Shown here in pieces: positions 55,475-64,000 of a stretch of 64,000 bases of DNA. The stretch is taken from contig JACKPC010000007.1 in NCBI GenBank assembly GCA_024233835.1, positions 310,001 through 374,000 on the forward strand, written 5' to 3'. The position numbers were made by a program, and so were the translations under genes. The stretch's first letter is position 1. Every line of letters begins with the position of its first letter. The stretch comes from Leptospiraceae bacterium. Lineage in GTDB: Bacteria; Spirochaetota; Leptospiria; Leptospirales; Leptospiraceae. The notes beneath the pieces are model-generated. The model made no database searches and was not told the DNA's origin. It worked only from the letters and a program-made list of their open reading frames with translations.

Positions 55475-57301
55475 TTACTCTACTGTAACACTTTTCGCCA
55501 AATTTCTCGGCTGGTCAACTGTACAATCGCGCATCACGGCAATATAATAAGCAAATAACTGCAAAGGGATCGTATTAATTATAGGAGAAAGAGGTTCAAT
55601 TACATCGGGAACATAGATTACATCATCACAAAGTTCTTGAATACTAGCATTCCCCTCTGTAGCAATAGCAATTACCTGCCCTTTTCTTGCTTTTACTTCC
55701 TGTATATTACTAATCACCTTGTCGATAATGCTTGAGTTCGTAACAATGGCTACCACCGGCATATTCTCATCGATAAGAGCTATTGGCCCGTGTTTCATTT
55801 CAGCCGCCGGATAGCCTTCTGCATGCACATAAGAAATTTCTTTTAACTTTAAAGCACCTTCTAAAGCAACCGGATAGTTATATCCTCTTCCGAGATACAG
55901 TGCATTATTATAGGCATGATACTTCTCTGCGATTTTCTTAATATGTTCAGCCTGAGCCAATACTTCTCTTACTTTTTCAGGAAGTTCTTTTAGACCTTTA
56001 AGAATACGAATACCTTTATCTCTTGAAAGACGGCTTCTCCTTCCGAAAGCTAATGTAACTAAAATCAAAACAACCAATTGAGAAGTAAAGGCTTTCGTTG
56101 AAGCCACACCTATTTCAGGACCCGCATGAATATAGGCTCCACCATCTGTTTCTCTGGCTATAGTAGAACCCACCACATTGGTTATGCCATAAACTTTAGC
56201 CCCCTTTCGCCTTGCTTCCCGTAAAGCAGCCAGGGTATCAGCTGTTTCTCCCGATTGACTGATAACAAATACAACCGTGTTGGGAGTTATTATTGGGTTA
56301 CGATAACGAAACTCGGATGCATATTCTACCTCAACAGGAATTTCAGCGATGTCTTCAAGCAAATACTCTCCTACAAGGCTCGCATAATAACTGGTTCCAC
56401 AGGCGATTATGATAATCCTATCCACTTTATGAAATTCCGAACTATTAAAAGGAATCCCTCCTAATTTTGAAATCCCTTCATCCATAAGCATTCGACCACG
56501 AAATGCGTTTTGGATAGTTTCCGGTTGTTCAAAAATTTCTTTTAACATAAAATGCTCAAAACCAGCTTTTTCGATTTGTTCAATATTCCAATCAATTTCA
56601 TGAACTTCTTTAATAATTTCGGTTGCAGTTAGGGAAAGTGTCCGATATTGATTCTTCTTTAGAACAACCATTTCATTATCTTCCAAATACACCACATTTC
56701 GAGTGTAAGAGACTATAGCAGAAATGTCGCTGGCAATAAACATTTCATTATGTCCGATTCCTAATACAACAGGAGAACCATGCCTCGCACCTATAATCAC
56801 CTCAGGTTCATCTAAACAGAGAACCAATATACCAAATGTTCCTTCCACATCCAGCAGAGCTTTTTGAACTGCCTTTTCTATACTCCCGTTATAATATTTA
56901 GCTATCAGGTGAGGTAGGACTTCGCTATCGGTTTCACTTTTAAAGCTTACACCTTCCGCCTGAAGTCTCTTTTTTAAAATGGCATGATTTTCAATAATAC
57001 CATTATGAACTACGGCAATTTTTCCATCAAAACTTAGGTGAGGATGTGCATTTGCCTTAGAAGGCTCTCCATGAGTCGCCCAGCGGGTATGAGCAATACC
57101 AATGTTGTTTTCGTATTTTTTCTGAGGAATCGATCGTTCAAGCTCTGCAATCTTGCCTTTTTCTTTTACAACTGAAATTTCAGCATTATCTAAAATAGCA
57201 ATTCCCGCCGAATCATATCCGCGGTATTCTAAACGCTTCAAGCCTTCCAATAAAATTCGAGTAACTTCTTTTTCACCTATATATCCTACAATTCCACACA
57301 T
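55475..57301 (-). CDS. glmS: Glutamine-fructose-6-phosphate aminotransferase
   Basis: 608 residues, full family length. N-terminal class II glutamine amidotransferase (MCGIVGYIGE with nucleophile Cys 2 and HTRWATHGEPS), then two SIS domains (IACGTSYYASLVGEYL; ISQSGETADTL) and the C-terminal DQPRNLAKSVTVE. It makes glucosamine-6-phosphate for UDP-GlcNAc, hence peptidoglycan and LPS. GGAG precedes the ATG. Its presence inside the polysaccharide locus suggests either amino-sugar supply for the polymer or the housekeeping copy located here; a second copy elsewhere cannot be checked. Confidence 0.97.
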   Translation of the reverse strand: MCGIVGYIGEKEVTRILLEGLKRLEYRGYDSAGIAILDNAEISVVKEKGKIAELERSIPQKKYENNIGIAHTRWATHGEPSKANAHPHLSFDGKIAVVHNGIIENHAILKKRLQAEGVSFKSETDSEVLPHLIAKYYNGSIEKAVQKALLDVEGTFGILVLCLDEPEVIIGARHGSPVVLGIGHNEMFIASDISAIVSYTRNVVYLEDNEMVVLKKNQYRTLSLTATEIIKEVHEIDWNIEQIEKAGFEHFMLKEIFEQPETIQNAFRGRMLMDEGISKLGGIPFNSSEFHKVDRIIIIACGTSYYASLVGEYLLEDIAEIPVEVEYASEFRYRNPIITPNTVVFVISQSGETADTLAALREARRKGAKVYGITNVVGSTIARETDGGAYIHAGPEIGVASTKAFTSQLVVLILVTLAFGRRSRLSRDKGIRILKGLKELPEKVREVLAQAEHIKKIAEKYHAYNNALYLGRGYNYPVALEGALKLKEISYVHAEGYPAAEMKHGPIALIDENMPVVAIVTNSSIIDKVISNIQEVKARKGQVIAIATEGNASIQELCDDVIYVPDVIEPLSPIINTIPLQLFAYYIAVMRDCTVDQPRNLAKSVTVE

Positions 57302-57321
57302 AATAATATCTCCTAAAACTC

Positions 57322-58614
57322 TTACCTTGCACCAAATCCTGTTAAAATTGTCTTAATCGTTTTAAAGGTAATTAATGTATCCAACCAAAAAGAAAAATGC
57401 TTTATATAATAAAAATCATATTCCAACTTCACGTTCATTCCCTCGACTTCGGCTGCATATCCCTGCTCTACCTGCGCCCAACCGGAAATTCCGGGCCTCA
57501 CCACATGCCTGTAACTAAAAAAGGGTACTTCTTTTTCGTACCACTCTGATAACTCAAGAGACTCCGGTCTGGGGCCTATAAAGCTCATCTGTCCGATAAG
57601 AATATTAAAAACCTGAGGGAGCTCATCAATACGGTATTTACGTATAACTTTCCCAACCTTTGTTATCCGTGGGTCACCTCCCCCTTCTGTAAAACCTTTT
57701 CCTTTCCTATCCGTATACATACTCCTGAACTTAAACATAGTAAAAGAACGGCCTCGAAAACCCATGCGCTTCTGTAAGAAAAAAACGGGCCCTTTACTTT
57801 CCAATTTAATTAATATGCCCACAAAAACAAGGAAGGGTATTAAAAAGGGAAATAAAAAAAGAACCGCGAAAATATCGATTAACCGTTTCACTTTTTCATA
57901 AAATCGGGAAGGAAGAAGAGAACCAAACTCATTTTCTGAAAGATGGTTAATTTTTACCCTGCCGGTCAGGGATTCTTTTACCTGTTTAATATGAAAAACC
58001 GGAATCCTACTTAAGGTACAGTGGGCTAAAAACTTCTCCCATTCCGCTGAAAGCTCCGGACTCCGAAGATCCGCAATTACAGCATTCACTCTTTCATTGG
58101 TCAAATCAGGTTTCGAAAGCCTGAGAAATAAAACGCCATGGGTTTCTTTTAGCTCTTTTGCCTCACCGAGGGGCACGAGGGCATAGCGAACCAAGCGATA
58201 TCGATTTCCTATAAAATATCCGACATAACACCAGAAAAGCGTAACACTGAAACCTATCAACATTACCTGGGAGCTATACGCCAGCCTCTCGACAAGAAAA
58301 TAGGGTATTAACAAACCATAACCAATGGCAACAGTAGGTAAGACATAAGCGACCGACTGGGCTCCGGGATACCGAAGTAGCCTTCTCAAGGTATAAGTTA
58401 TTCCAAAAAAGGCTACAATAATCCCGATAAGCGTATTTTTACTATTTAAATCTATCGTTTTCCAAAAAAAGAAGCCCCATTTAAAATAGGTAGATAAAAA
58501 TATGACAAGAGAAGCCCCCACAACAAACTGAAAGAAAAAGCTTAAAAGAATTCTCTCATGGATACGGGAATGCCTGCGGGTATAAGATGGAGGATAGGGC
58601 CTGATATTATTCAT
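57322..58614 (-). CDS. Undecaprenyl-phosphate sugar transferase
   Basis: 430 residues. Four or five N-terminal membrane segments (~25-135), a cytoplasmic linker, one hydrophobic hairpin (~236-262), then the conserved bacterial sugar transferase domain: KRLIDIFAVLFLF, FLQKRMGFRGRSFTMFKFRS, KYRIDELPQVFNILIGQMSF, GPRPES and RPGISGWAQ. This WbaP/WcaJ-like family transfers a sugar-1-phosphate to undecaprenyl phosphate and starts repeat-unit synthesis. It lies 20 bases before glmS. The 178-base gap upstream of its start could hold a promoter for this half of the locus, though none is clear. Confidence 0.93.
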   Translation of the reverse strand: MNNIRPYPPSYTRRHSRIHERILLSFFFQFVVGASLVIFLSTYFKWGFFFWKTIDLNSKNTLIGIIVAFFGITYTLRRLLRYPGAQSVAYVLPTVAIGYGLLIPYFLVERLAYSSQVMLIGFSVTLFWCYVGYFIGNRYRLVRYALVPLGEAKELKETHGVLFLRLSKPDLTNERVNAVIADLRSPELSAEWEKFLAHCTLSRIPVFHIKQVKESLTGRVKINHLSENEFGSLLPSRFYEKVKRLIDIFAVLFLFPFLIPFLVFVGILIKLESKGPVFFLQKRMGFRGRSFTMFKFRSMYTDRKGKGFTEGGGDPRITKVGKVIRKYRIDELPQVFNILIGQMSFIGPRPESLELSEWYEKEVPFFSYRHVVRPGISGWAQVEQGYAAEVEGMNVKLEYDFYYIKHFSFWLDTLITFKTIKTILTGFGAR

Positions 58615-58792
58615 TTTGGAACTATCAGTTCATTTTTTTTATTGTTTCTGGCAAGTCAAGCCATACTCTAAATCAAATTCGGACTCTCATTCTTTCACGG
58701 TAGGTAGTTTTATTAGAACTTAGGTCTAATTAGATGTATTAAAAAATCGTCGGGACTTCATTTTACGTATTATTTAATTTTTCTTCCTGAAT

Positions 58793-60253
58793 TCAGTCAA
58801 ATGTAAAAGTAAATTCCAAAATTCTCCGAAAGAGAGACTTCTTTTCTCCACAAATTTCCTCAGGCGATATTTCCGTGGAAATCTTATATTCTTTATCTCT
58901 AAAATGTCTGATTAGAATATCTCCATGAAAACCGGAAATATACATTTTTGTTTTCTTAGATTTAAAGTAATCCCGTATACGGACACTTCTCTCTGCACAC
59001 CACAGATGCTTCGGTCCGGGAACTATACCCACTTTAGCATTTACCCTATCAAAAAAGTTATTAGAAGCTGTTCCTTCCGTTCCATGATGAGACACTTTGA
59101 AAATATCAGCCTGAAAAGCCGGTTCAGACTTTAAGTATTCACTTAAAGAACTATTTAAATCCCCGGTGAAAAGATAGGTTGTTTTATTAGTTTTTAACTT
59201 CATAATCATGGATAAATCATTAATGTCGACATTCCCGGCCTGAGGATTTACAGGAGGACTGGCAAAGAGTAGTTCCAATTTATTAAACTCATCCTGATAC
59301 AGAACTTTAGGATTTTTCGGATCTGTATGATGAATTTCAGAATAAGAAATGTTTTTTTCCTTCATTAGATTTTGCAACTTTAGTAAATCTTGATAATCAC
59401 AGCCCCAGGGAATTTCTCGGTCACAGTTTTCTTTCAGGGGTATATTCATCCATACCTTACCGATAGGAATCCCAAATTGAATCAGTTCATAAAGTCCTGA
59501 GTAATGATCCTTATGGGGATGGGTAATAAAAATCTCATCAATACGATAAATTTCATTTACAGCAAGATAGTCCAGAAGCTTTTCTCTGGTCTGGGTTATA
59601 AAGCCTGCATCAATTAGAATAGTATACTTATCATGAAAGAGACTCTTACGAAATTGTAAAATATGAACATCTTGCTGTTGTTCAGAATAATTCAGATTAG
59701 GAGCTCTATAGCGGAAGTTTTCTCCTGCTTCCCAGGGAAGTTCTTTGTCTTTCAAGACAATACACTTATCTTTGAATTGATTCTCTATAGTAATGGCAAG
59801 CTTTTTCCCCCGATAGCCATTGTGTTCGTAAAAGCGGGCAGTGTTAGAAATGATTGGATCCCAGTGTCCGGTGAGATGGGGAACCCAGGTGTCTGGAAAG
59901 CCTTTGAGGTTGATGAGGCAATGCCTGGAAGGAGGATTGGATTGGGAAATGAGAGTCTGGATGGGAATGGTGTGATCATACATTGGATCAAGTGTTCTCC
60001 AGATTATCTTTACCTGCATCCCAAATGCAGCAAAAAAGGAATATTCCGAAACAGGGTCAGAATAGAAAAAAGTGTTAGTATTAACTAATGAATTCTCATC
60101 CAACTCTTTTGCTATATCATAATAAGGCCAAAAAGTATTAAGTAAGATAAACTTTAATTTTCCATAAATTGGCGGGCGACTGATATAAGATAATGCAATT
60201 AGAAATATTAAGCTTATAAAAAAAAATAACTGATTAAAGATTTTTTTTTTCAT
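58793..60253 (-). CDS. Exported ComEC-like metallo-beta-lactamase-fold protein
   Basis: About 486 residues from ATG 60253, which overlaps the preceding stop by four bases (ATGA); an ATG at 60274 is also in frame. A single N-terminal membrane segment (~8-25) precedes the rest. After a ~190-residue N-terminal region without recognised domains comes a metallo-beta-lactamase fold with HPHKDHYSG (coded at 59497-59524), LFTGDLNSS and KVSHHGTEGTASN: the motif set of the ComEC/Rec2 C-terminal nuclease-like domain. ComEC's channel domain is absent. A membrane-anchored hydrolase facing the periplasm is implied; in a polysaccharide locus its substrate could be a phosphodiester or lipid-linked intermediate (inference). 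Confidence 0.75.
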   Translation of the reverse strand: MKKKIFNQLFFFISLIFLIALSYISRPPIYGKLKFILLNTFWPYYDIAKELDENSLVNTNTFFYSDPVSEYSFFAAFGMQVKIIWRTLDPMYDHTIPIQTLISQSNPPSRHCLINLKGFPDTWVPHLTGHWDPIISNTARFYEHNGYRGKKLAITIENQFKDKCIVLKDKELPWEAGENFRYRAPNLNYSEQQQDVHILQFRKSLFHDKYTILIDAGFITQTREKLLDYLAVNEIYRIDEIFITHPHKDHYSGLYELIQFGIPIGKVWMNIPLKENCDREIPWGCDYQDLLKLQNLMKEKNISYSEIHHTDPKNPKVLYQDEFNKLELLFASPPVNPQAGNVDINDLSMIMKLKTNKTTYLFTGDLNSSLSEYLKSEPAFQADIFKVSHHGTEGTASNNFFDRVNAKVGIVPGPKHLWCAERSVRIRDYFKSKKTKMYISGFHGDILIRHFRDKEYKISTEISPEEICGEKKSLFRRILEFTFTFD

Positions 60254-61587
60254 CTTATTAATAATTGCTTGCATCTTCTCTGAATGAATAAGGTTACTTT
60301 AGGTTCAAGAATCTGGAGTAAGTAAGCAATTGATATCCAAAATTGTGTGGTATAAGTAGCACGCCAAAAAACTTCTGCAGCAGTTATAGACTTTGCCCAT
60401 ATTAGAACATTAAATGGAACAAGCAGTATCCAAAAAGGCATTAAGCCAGGAAGCATAGCAATAAAAAACGTTTCCTCTTTCTTTTTATTATTGAATTTAT
60501 ATTGCTTAGGCAATAGAAAGTAAATACTTACCACTATCAGTGGAATAAAACCATAGAATGATAAGGTATCGTAAATCCTAGGTCCATTTAACTTCCCAAT
60601 AATGAATAAATTTTTTATAATCATAACATGATTAAATAATTCCTCTTTTAATGACAAATCAAAAATAGAAAAGATTTTCTTAAGAGGAGTTAGATGCGGG
60701 AAAAATAATATTACAAATATCAGAGGTAAATAAATATACTTTCTAAAAAAGAACCATTCGAAGTGTGTAATTAGTTTAAAGGAAAGTATGATTGAGACGA
60801 GTAGATAAAGATAAAATAGAAATCCTATTTCTTGCTTATGATGAAAATACAATATTGGAGTAAACAATAATCCATATAAAGTATACATTCCAATCTGGAT
60901 TATTTGATCCTTTTCGCATTTATTTATAATTAAAGAGATTAGCATCGAACATAACAGCCAATATATACTTATATTAATCGAAGTTGGAGCTAAAGTATAA
61001 TAACTTATATAACTAAATTGACTTGTCCCGAAAAATAAAATCATTAGCACCGCAGACACAACTGACCACTTTACATTTAAAAAACATAGTCGTGATGAAA
61101 TATAAGCAGATAGAACTAAGTTAGAAAATACAATGAGATGAAAAGCATATACAATATTTAACCTTTCATTCCACTTAACAGGTTGAGCAAAGAAAGATAT
61201 GGATTCAAATATTATCTTGCCGATAAACTCTCTATTTGGATAATCCTTTGTTGTCTTAAAAAAAAGAAAATCCCAAAGAACATTTAGGTGATATATAGTA
61301 TCAGCAGGGGGAATAAAAAAAGGACCTAATAATCCAATTAAAAAAACAAAAGAAATGACCAAAAAAAAAGAATATAATCCTTCTTTTTTACTAAACTTAA
61401 AGGAAAAAATTAGCTTATATAAGTAAGTAATTGAAAGAATAAATGAAATTAAAATCGTTGTATATGAAAAATATTTAGAAGAACTTCCCCACTCAATAAG
61501 AAAATTATTTTTTTCTAAACCATAGATAAATAAAATTATGATTGGAATCCAACCCCAAAATAATTCTAATATAATCATTCTTTTCAA
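60250..61587 (-). CDS. Polytopic membrane protein of polysaccharide locus
   Basis: 445 residues with roughly ten to twelve hydrophobic segments and a few longer loops (notably ~85-130 and ~320-345). Not recognised as Wzx, Wzy or a named family, though size and topology would suit a Wzy-like polymerase or a GT-C type glycosyltransferase/ligase; an early loop carries the short charged stretch FFKTTKDYPNREF. It is translationally coupled to the ComEC-like gene (ATGA) and follows the GT4 gene by four bases. Highly AT-rich. No flippase is otherwise evident in the window. Confidence 0.6.
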   Translation of the reverse strand: MKRMIILELFWGWIPIIILFIYGLEKNNFLIEWGSSSKYFSYTTILISFILSITYLYKLIFSFKFSKKEGLYSFFLVISFVFLIGLLGPFFIPPADTIYHLNVLWDFLFFKTTKDYPNREFIGKIIFESISFFAQPVKWNERLNIVYAFHLIVFSNLVLSAYISSRLCFLNVKWSVVSAVLMILFFGTSQFSYISYYTLAPTSINISIYWLLCSMLISLIINKCEKDQIIQIGMYTLYGLLFTPILYFHHKQEIGFLFYLYLLVSIILSFKLITHFEWFFFRKYIYLPLIFVILFFPHLTPLKKIFSIFDLSLKEELFNHVMIIKNLFIIGKLNGPRIYDTLSFYGFIPLIVVSIYFLLPKQYKFNNKKKEETFFIAMLPGLMPFWILLVPFNVLIWAKSITAAEVFWRATYTTQFWISIAYLLQILEPKVTLFIQRRCKQLLIR

Positions 61588-61591
61588 AATA

Positions 61592-62776
61592 CTATTTATC
61601 CAGTAAAACCTTACTAACCGTATTATAAATTAAGAATTCCTTTATAAGCAAATTCTTACCTCTCAAGGCAAGTCTTTCTCTCCATTTAGCATCCAACAAC
61701 ATCACTGCCTTTTCTAACAAAGCCTCATCATTTCCGGCTTCTACTACAAATCCGGCTCCGGCTTCTTCAATCACCTCTTTCAGATCATTCCCCGGATTAA
61801 CACTTCCTAATATAGGCATCTCCTGCACCAGATAGCCAAGTATTTTTCCAGGAAAATTATGCGTTGTATGATTTTTATTCAAACAAAATAATCCAATATC
61901 AAATTCAGCCATCATTTTTTTAAACTCATCCTGAGAAACAGGATCTAATAGAGTTATATTAGTCAAATTTTCATTCATAATTGTATTACGAACTAATTCA
62001 ACTTCATCTCCTGCTCCCACCAATACAAAATAAGCTTCCCTGTATTCCTGCATATTCTTAGCCAATCGCAATATCTGGCTCATATCCTGGGCATGACCTA
62101 TATTCCCACCATAAAAGAAAACGACCTTATCTTCTATATTTAGTTTTTTCCTGTAAGGCTTATCAGTAAGAGTCACAGGCTTATCTGCAACCCAATTATA
62201 CAGTAATTCTAATTTTGCATTTCCTTTATAATAAGTAGAAAACCATCTCAAGTTATTAGCTGACATCAATCCGATAGTATTTGCTGAAGAATAATTCTTT
62301 TTTTCAAACCATAAAAAATATTTGGTTATAATAGAATTCTTTTTTAAAATTCCATTATCAATTGCCCACTGTGGAAATATATCTCGCAAAACCAAATAAC
62401 TTTTCACATTCCACAGTTTTTTTAATTTGCCTACCAGGTATCCCCAAAAAATTGTAGGAGAATAATAAATAATATAATCCTGAGGATTCTCTTTAAAAAC
62501 TGGTTTTAAAAAATGCCAGGCTCTAAAAGATAGCAAAGTTTCATTAATCGCTCGCTTAACTTTTGATACATTTTTAATCTCACCGGAGCGAAACCTATAT
62601 ACTGTTACATTATCCAAGTCTAAAACTTCATATTTAGCTTTTATCCCGATACCCGGTGTTACTACCATAACTTCGTGCCCCTGGGAAACAAATTCTACAG
62701 CTAATTCATGCATCATTTTAGCCGCTACCTTAATGCTTCCGGGTAAGTAATCATCTACGATTATACAGATTTTCAA
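61592..62776 (-). CDS. Family 4 glycosyltransferase, WbuB-like
   Basis: 394 residues from TTG 62776. This start gives LKICIIVDDYLPGSIKVAAK as N-terminus, matching GT4 family starts, with GAGAG seven bases upstream; a frame extension to 62854 would overlap the previous gene by 68 bases and is rejected. GT-B fold: Gly-rich N-terminal loop, FFYGGNIGHAQDMSQIL and the C-terminal NFPGKILGYLVQEMPILGS region with an EX7E-like donor site. Similar to WbuB-type amino-deoxysugar (FucNAc) transferases by eye. Its ribosome site overlaps the AlbA_2 gene stop. Confidence 0.83.
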   Translation of the reverse strand: MKICIIVDDYLPGSIKVAAKMMHELAVEFVSQGHEVMVVTPGIGIKAKYEVLDLDNVTVYRFRSGEIKNVSKVKRAINETLLSFRAWHFLKPVFKENPQDYIIYYSPTIFWGYLVGKLKKLWNVKSYLVLRDIFPQWAIDNGILKKNSIITKYFLWFEKKNYSSANTIGLMSANNLRWFSTYYKGNAKLELLYNWVADKPVTLTDKPYRKKLNIEDKVVFFYGGNIGHAQDMSQILRLAKNMQEYREAYFVLVGAGDEVELVRNTIMNENLTNITLLDPVSQDEFKKMMAEFDIGLFCLNKNHTTHNFPGKILGYLVQEMPILGSVNPGNDLKEVIEEAGAGFVVEAGNDEALLEKAVMLLDAKWRERLALRGKNLLIKEFLIYNTVSKVLLDK

Positions 62777-62786
62777 AATGATTCTC

Positions 62787-63998
62787 TCATTTAAAATAGA
62801 CAATAACACAAAAACTATCTTCCGTTTCTTGAAAAATAGGCTCTGCAAAACCATGTTTTTTCAGTTCAGCCAGAACAACTTTACGAATTCCTAAACCCTT
62901 ATGCTCCATCAGATTTAAATACTGAGCATACTGAACCAAAATGGGATTTCTGGGGTATTTCTGGCCTATTTTTATTTTTTCAATAGTTAAAGTATTCGGA
63001 AGTCGTCCTGCACTTTCAAACTCAATCCTATCAGAGAAAATTCGTATTTCATTTTTAGTTCTTTTCGTATAATCTCTATGAATTAATCCATTTACAATAA
63101 GTTCTCTTAAAATAGATTCCGGAACTCTCCACTCTCGGATTCTTGTAATCCCATCTTTATCAATTTTCACCTCAGAAAGATGCTCAGCCAGATAAGTTAT
63201 GGCAGAATCAACAATTCCGTTTTTTTCAATTTCTGCTAACTTTTTAATTCTGGCAATGGGGTTTGTAAATAACTTATCTTCTATACATTCTAATTCAACT
63301 TCTGTAGATTTATAGCGAATGATGCGAATACCATATTGTGGTAAAAAGCGAAGAATATCTTTTCCAAAAAGTATAAGTCCTGCAATACTACAAACAAACT
63401 CAGAACGAGTCCCTGCAACTAAGAAATCTAATTGGGAAAGCCTTAATTGAAAATCATTCCAGTCTACAACTTCTTCTTCCATAGTTTTCTTGTAAAAATG
63501 GGAAAAAAGTTCACTATCTATCTGATGAATACTAGTTCCCGATACAGGAGCAATCTCAAAGTGATAATAACCCGACTCCTGGCTCATTCGCAAAATTTGC
63601 TCTCTATCTGCAATTCGAGAGGTACTTCCAATTCTTATATAAATTGTTTCGGTTTCTGATTTTTTAACCGCATAGGGTTTGAGACTTCCCTGCTCCACAG
63701 TGATTACAGCAAGTTTCTTATCATTTTCTAAACTAATTTCCTGGTATATCGGTATAATTGAGGGAGTGATATATTTAGCAAACACAGTATCCATAAGCCA
63801 TTCTTCAAAGTTTTTCCTTTGAAGGCCTATGATTTCTTTGCTTATATCATCCACACCAATAATGATATGTCCTCCCTTAAAATTAGCAAAGGCAACAATT
63901 TCCTTAGCCAGACTCTCCGGTCTTATATCATCCCTTTTAAATTCAACTAATGAGTTTTCAGGCTGTTGTATGATCTTATATAATTCTTCCGGACTCAT
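62787..63998 (-). CDS. Schlafen AlbA_2 domain protein with HATPase-like end
   Basis: 403 residues. The N-terminal domain (~10-130: LVEFKRD, IVAFANFKGGHIIIGVDD, YIRIGSTSR) is the Schlafen AlbA_2 putative nucleic-acid-binding domain. The C-terminal ~110 residues (ELIVNGLIHRDY, IFSDRIEFESAGRLP, HKGLGIRKV) match the GHKL-like HATPase_c_4 part found in the same proteins. They are usually annotated as ATP-binding proteins or transcriptional regulators; some Schlafen relatives act in antiphage defence. ATG at 63998 is two bases from the window end; the N-terminus fits family starts, so it is probably complete. It precedes the GT4 gene by ten bases, so may regulate the locus or be an unrelated passenger. 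Confidence 0.82.
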   Translation of the reverse strand: MSPEELYKIIQQPENSLVEFKRDDIRPESLAKEIVAFANFKGGHIIIGVDDISKEIIGLQRKNFEEWLMDTVFAKYITPSIIPIYQEISLENDKKLAVITVEQGSLKPYAVKKSETETIYIRIGSTSRIADREQILRMSQESGYYHFEIAPVSGTSIHQIDSELFSHFYKKTMEEEVVDWNDFQLRLSQLDFLVAGTRSEFVCSIAGLILFGKDILRFLPQYGIRIIRYKSTEVELECIEDKLFTNPIARIKKLAEIEKNGIVDSAITYLAEHLSEVKIDKDGITRIREWRVPESILRELIVNGLIHRDYTKRTKNEIRIFSDRIEFESAGRLPNTLTIEKIKIGQKYPRNPILVQYAQYLNLMEHKGLGIRKVVLAELKKHGFAEPIFQETEDSFCVIVYFK

Positions 63999-64000
63999 TT

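Noticed and set aside
61592..62854. Extended start of the GT4 gene at 62854
   Set aside because: The extra 26 residues overlap the AlbA_2 gene and do not resemble the family; TTG 62776 has a proper ribosome site.
1..64000. CRISPR arrays, tRNA or rRNA genes, insertion sequences, prophage
   Set aside because: No regular direct repeats with spacers, no cloverleaf-like or rRNA-like stretches, and no transposase, integrase or phage structural genes were seen on reading both strands.

Overview
The window looks like part of a chromosome from a Leptospira-like spirochete (Leptospirales), at roughly 35-40% GC by eye. Grounds: many spirochaetal-type lipoproteins with loose lipoboxes (LVSC, LSFC, FYNC, SLSC); frequent TTG start codons preceded by good Shine-Dalgarno sequences (6716, 16173, 18753, 62776); large SpoIIE phosphatases carrying HAMP and TPR modules; a three-subunit proton-translocating transhydrogenase; and an O-antigen type locus with a complete dTDP-rhamnose gene set. 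No tRNA, rRNA, CRISPR array, prophage or transposase was recognised. No gap between genes exceeds about 250 bases.

Layout. 1-15.7 kb: a large NHL/LamG surface-type protein (5' end outside the window), a fatty acid desaturase, two divergent paralogous SpoIIE-type phosphatases, two lipoproteins, two outer membrane proteins, a bacteriohemerythrin and a PPK2 polyphosphate kinase. 15.8-22.0 kb: a tightly packed plus-strand operon of unusual content: Cys-rich small protein, divergent RnfC-like Fe-S protein, polytopic membrane protein, PtsN-like EIIA, two Dpp/Opp-type permeases with no ATPase or binding protein, and a PEGA-domain protein. 22.0-25.8 kb: minus-strand TerB-like gene and a pair matching MrfA/MrfB (YprA/YprB), a helicase and exonuclease of DNA repair. 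26.0-27.1 kb: a Myb/SANT-like basic protein and an HExxH protein.

27.2-32.5 kb: a five-gene minus-strand operon coding a LolA-like periplasmic carrier, two FtsX/LolC-type permeases, a LolD-type ATPase and an outer membrane beta-barrel. Together these could form a complete envelope-spanning lipid or lipoprotein transport path, and this is the best candidate for an undescribed system here. 32.6-41.3 kb: mostly repeat-rich exported proteins (chitobiase-type repeats, about 1100 residues of ankyrin repeats, leucine-rich repeats, a clostripain-like protease) and one small peptidoglycan-binding-like protein. 41.4-44.2 kb: pntAA-pntAB-pntB. 44.4-46.4 kb: a STAS-like protein and a membrane sensor kinase that lacks the usual phospho-acceptor histidine.

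46.4-64.0 kb: a minus-strand surface polysaccharide locus read from 64 kb downwards: Schlafen/AlbA_2 protein, GT4 glycosyltransferase, polytopic membrane protein overlapping an exported ComEC-like metallo-beta-lactamase-fold protein, undecaprenyl-phosphate sugar transferase, glmS, gmd, three GT2 enzymes and a DUF4422 protein, then rmlC, rmlB, a 40-codon ORF, rmlA and rmlD. The glycosyltransferase core (about 50-54.4 kb) and the membrane protein at 60.3-61.6 kb are visibly more AT-rich than their flanks, as expected for exchanged O-antigen cassettes.
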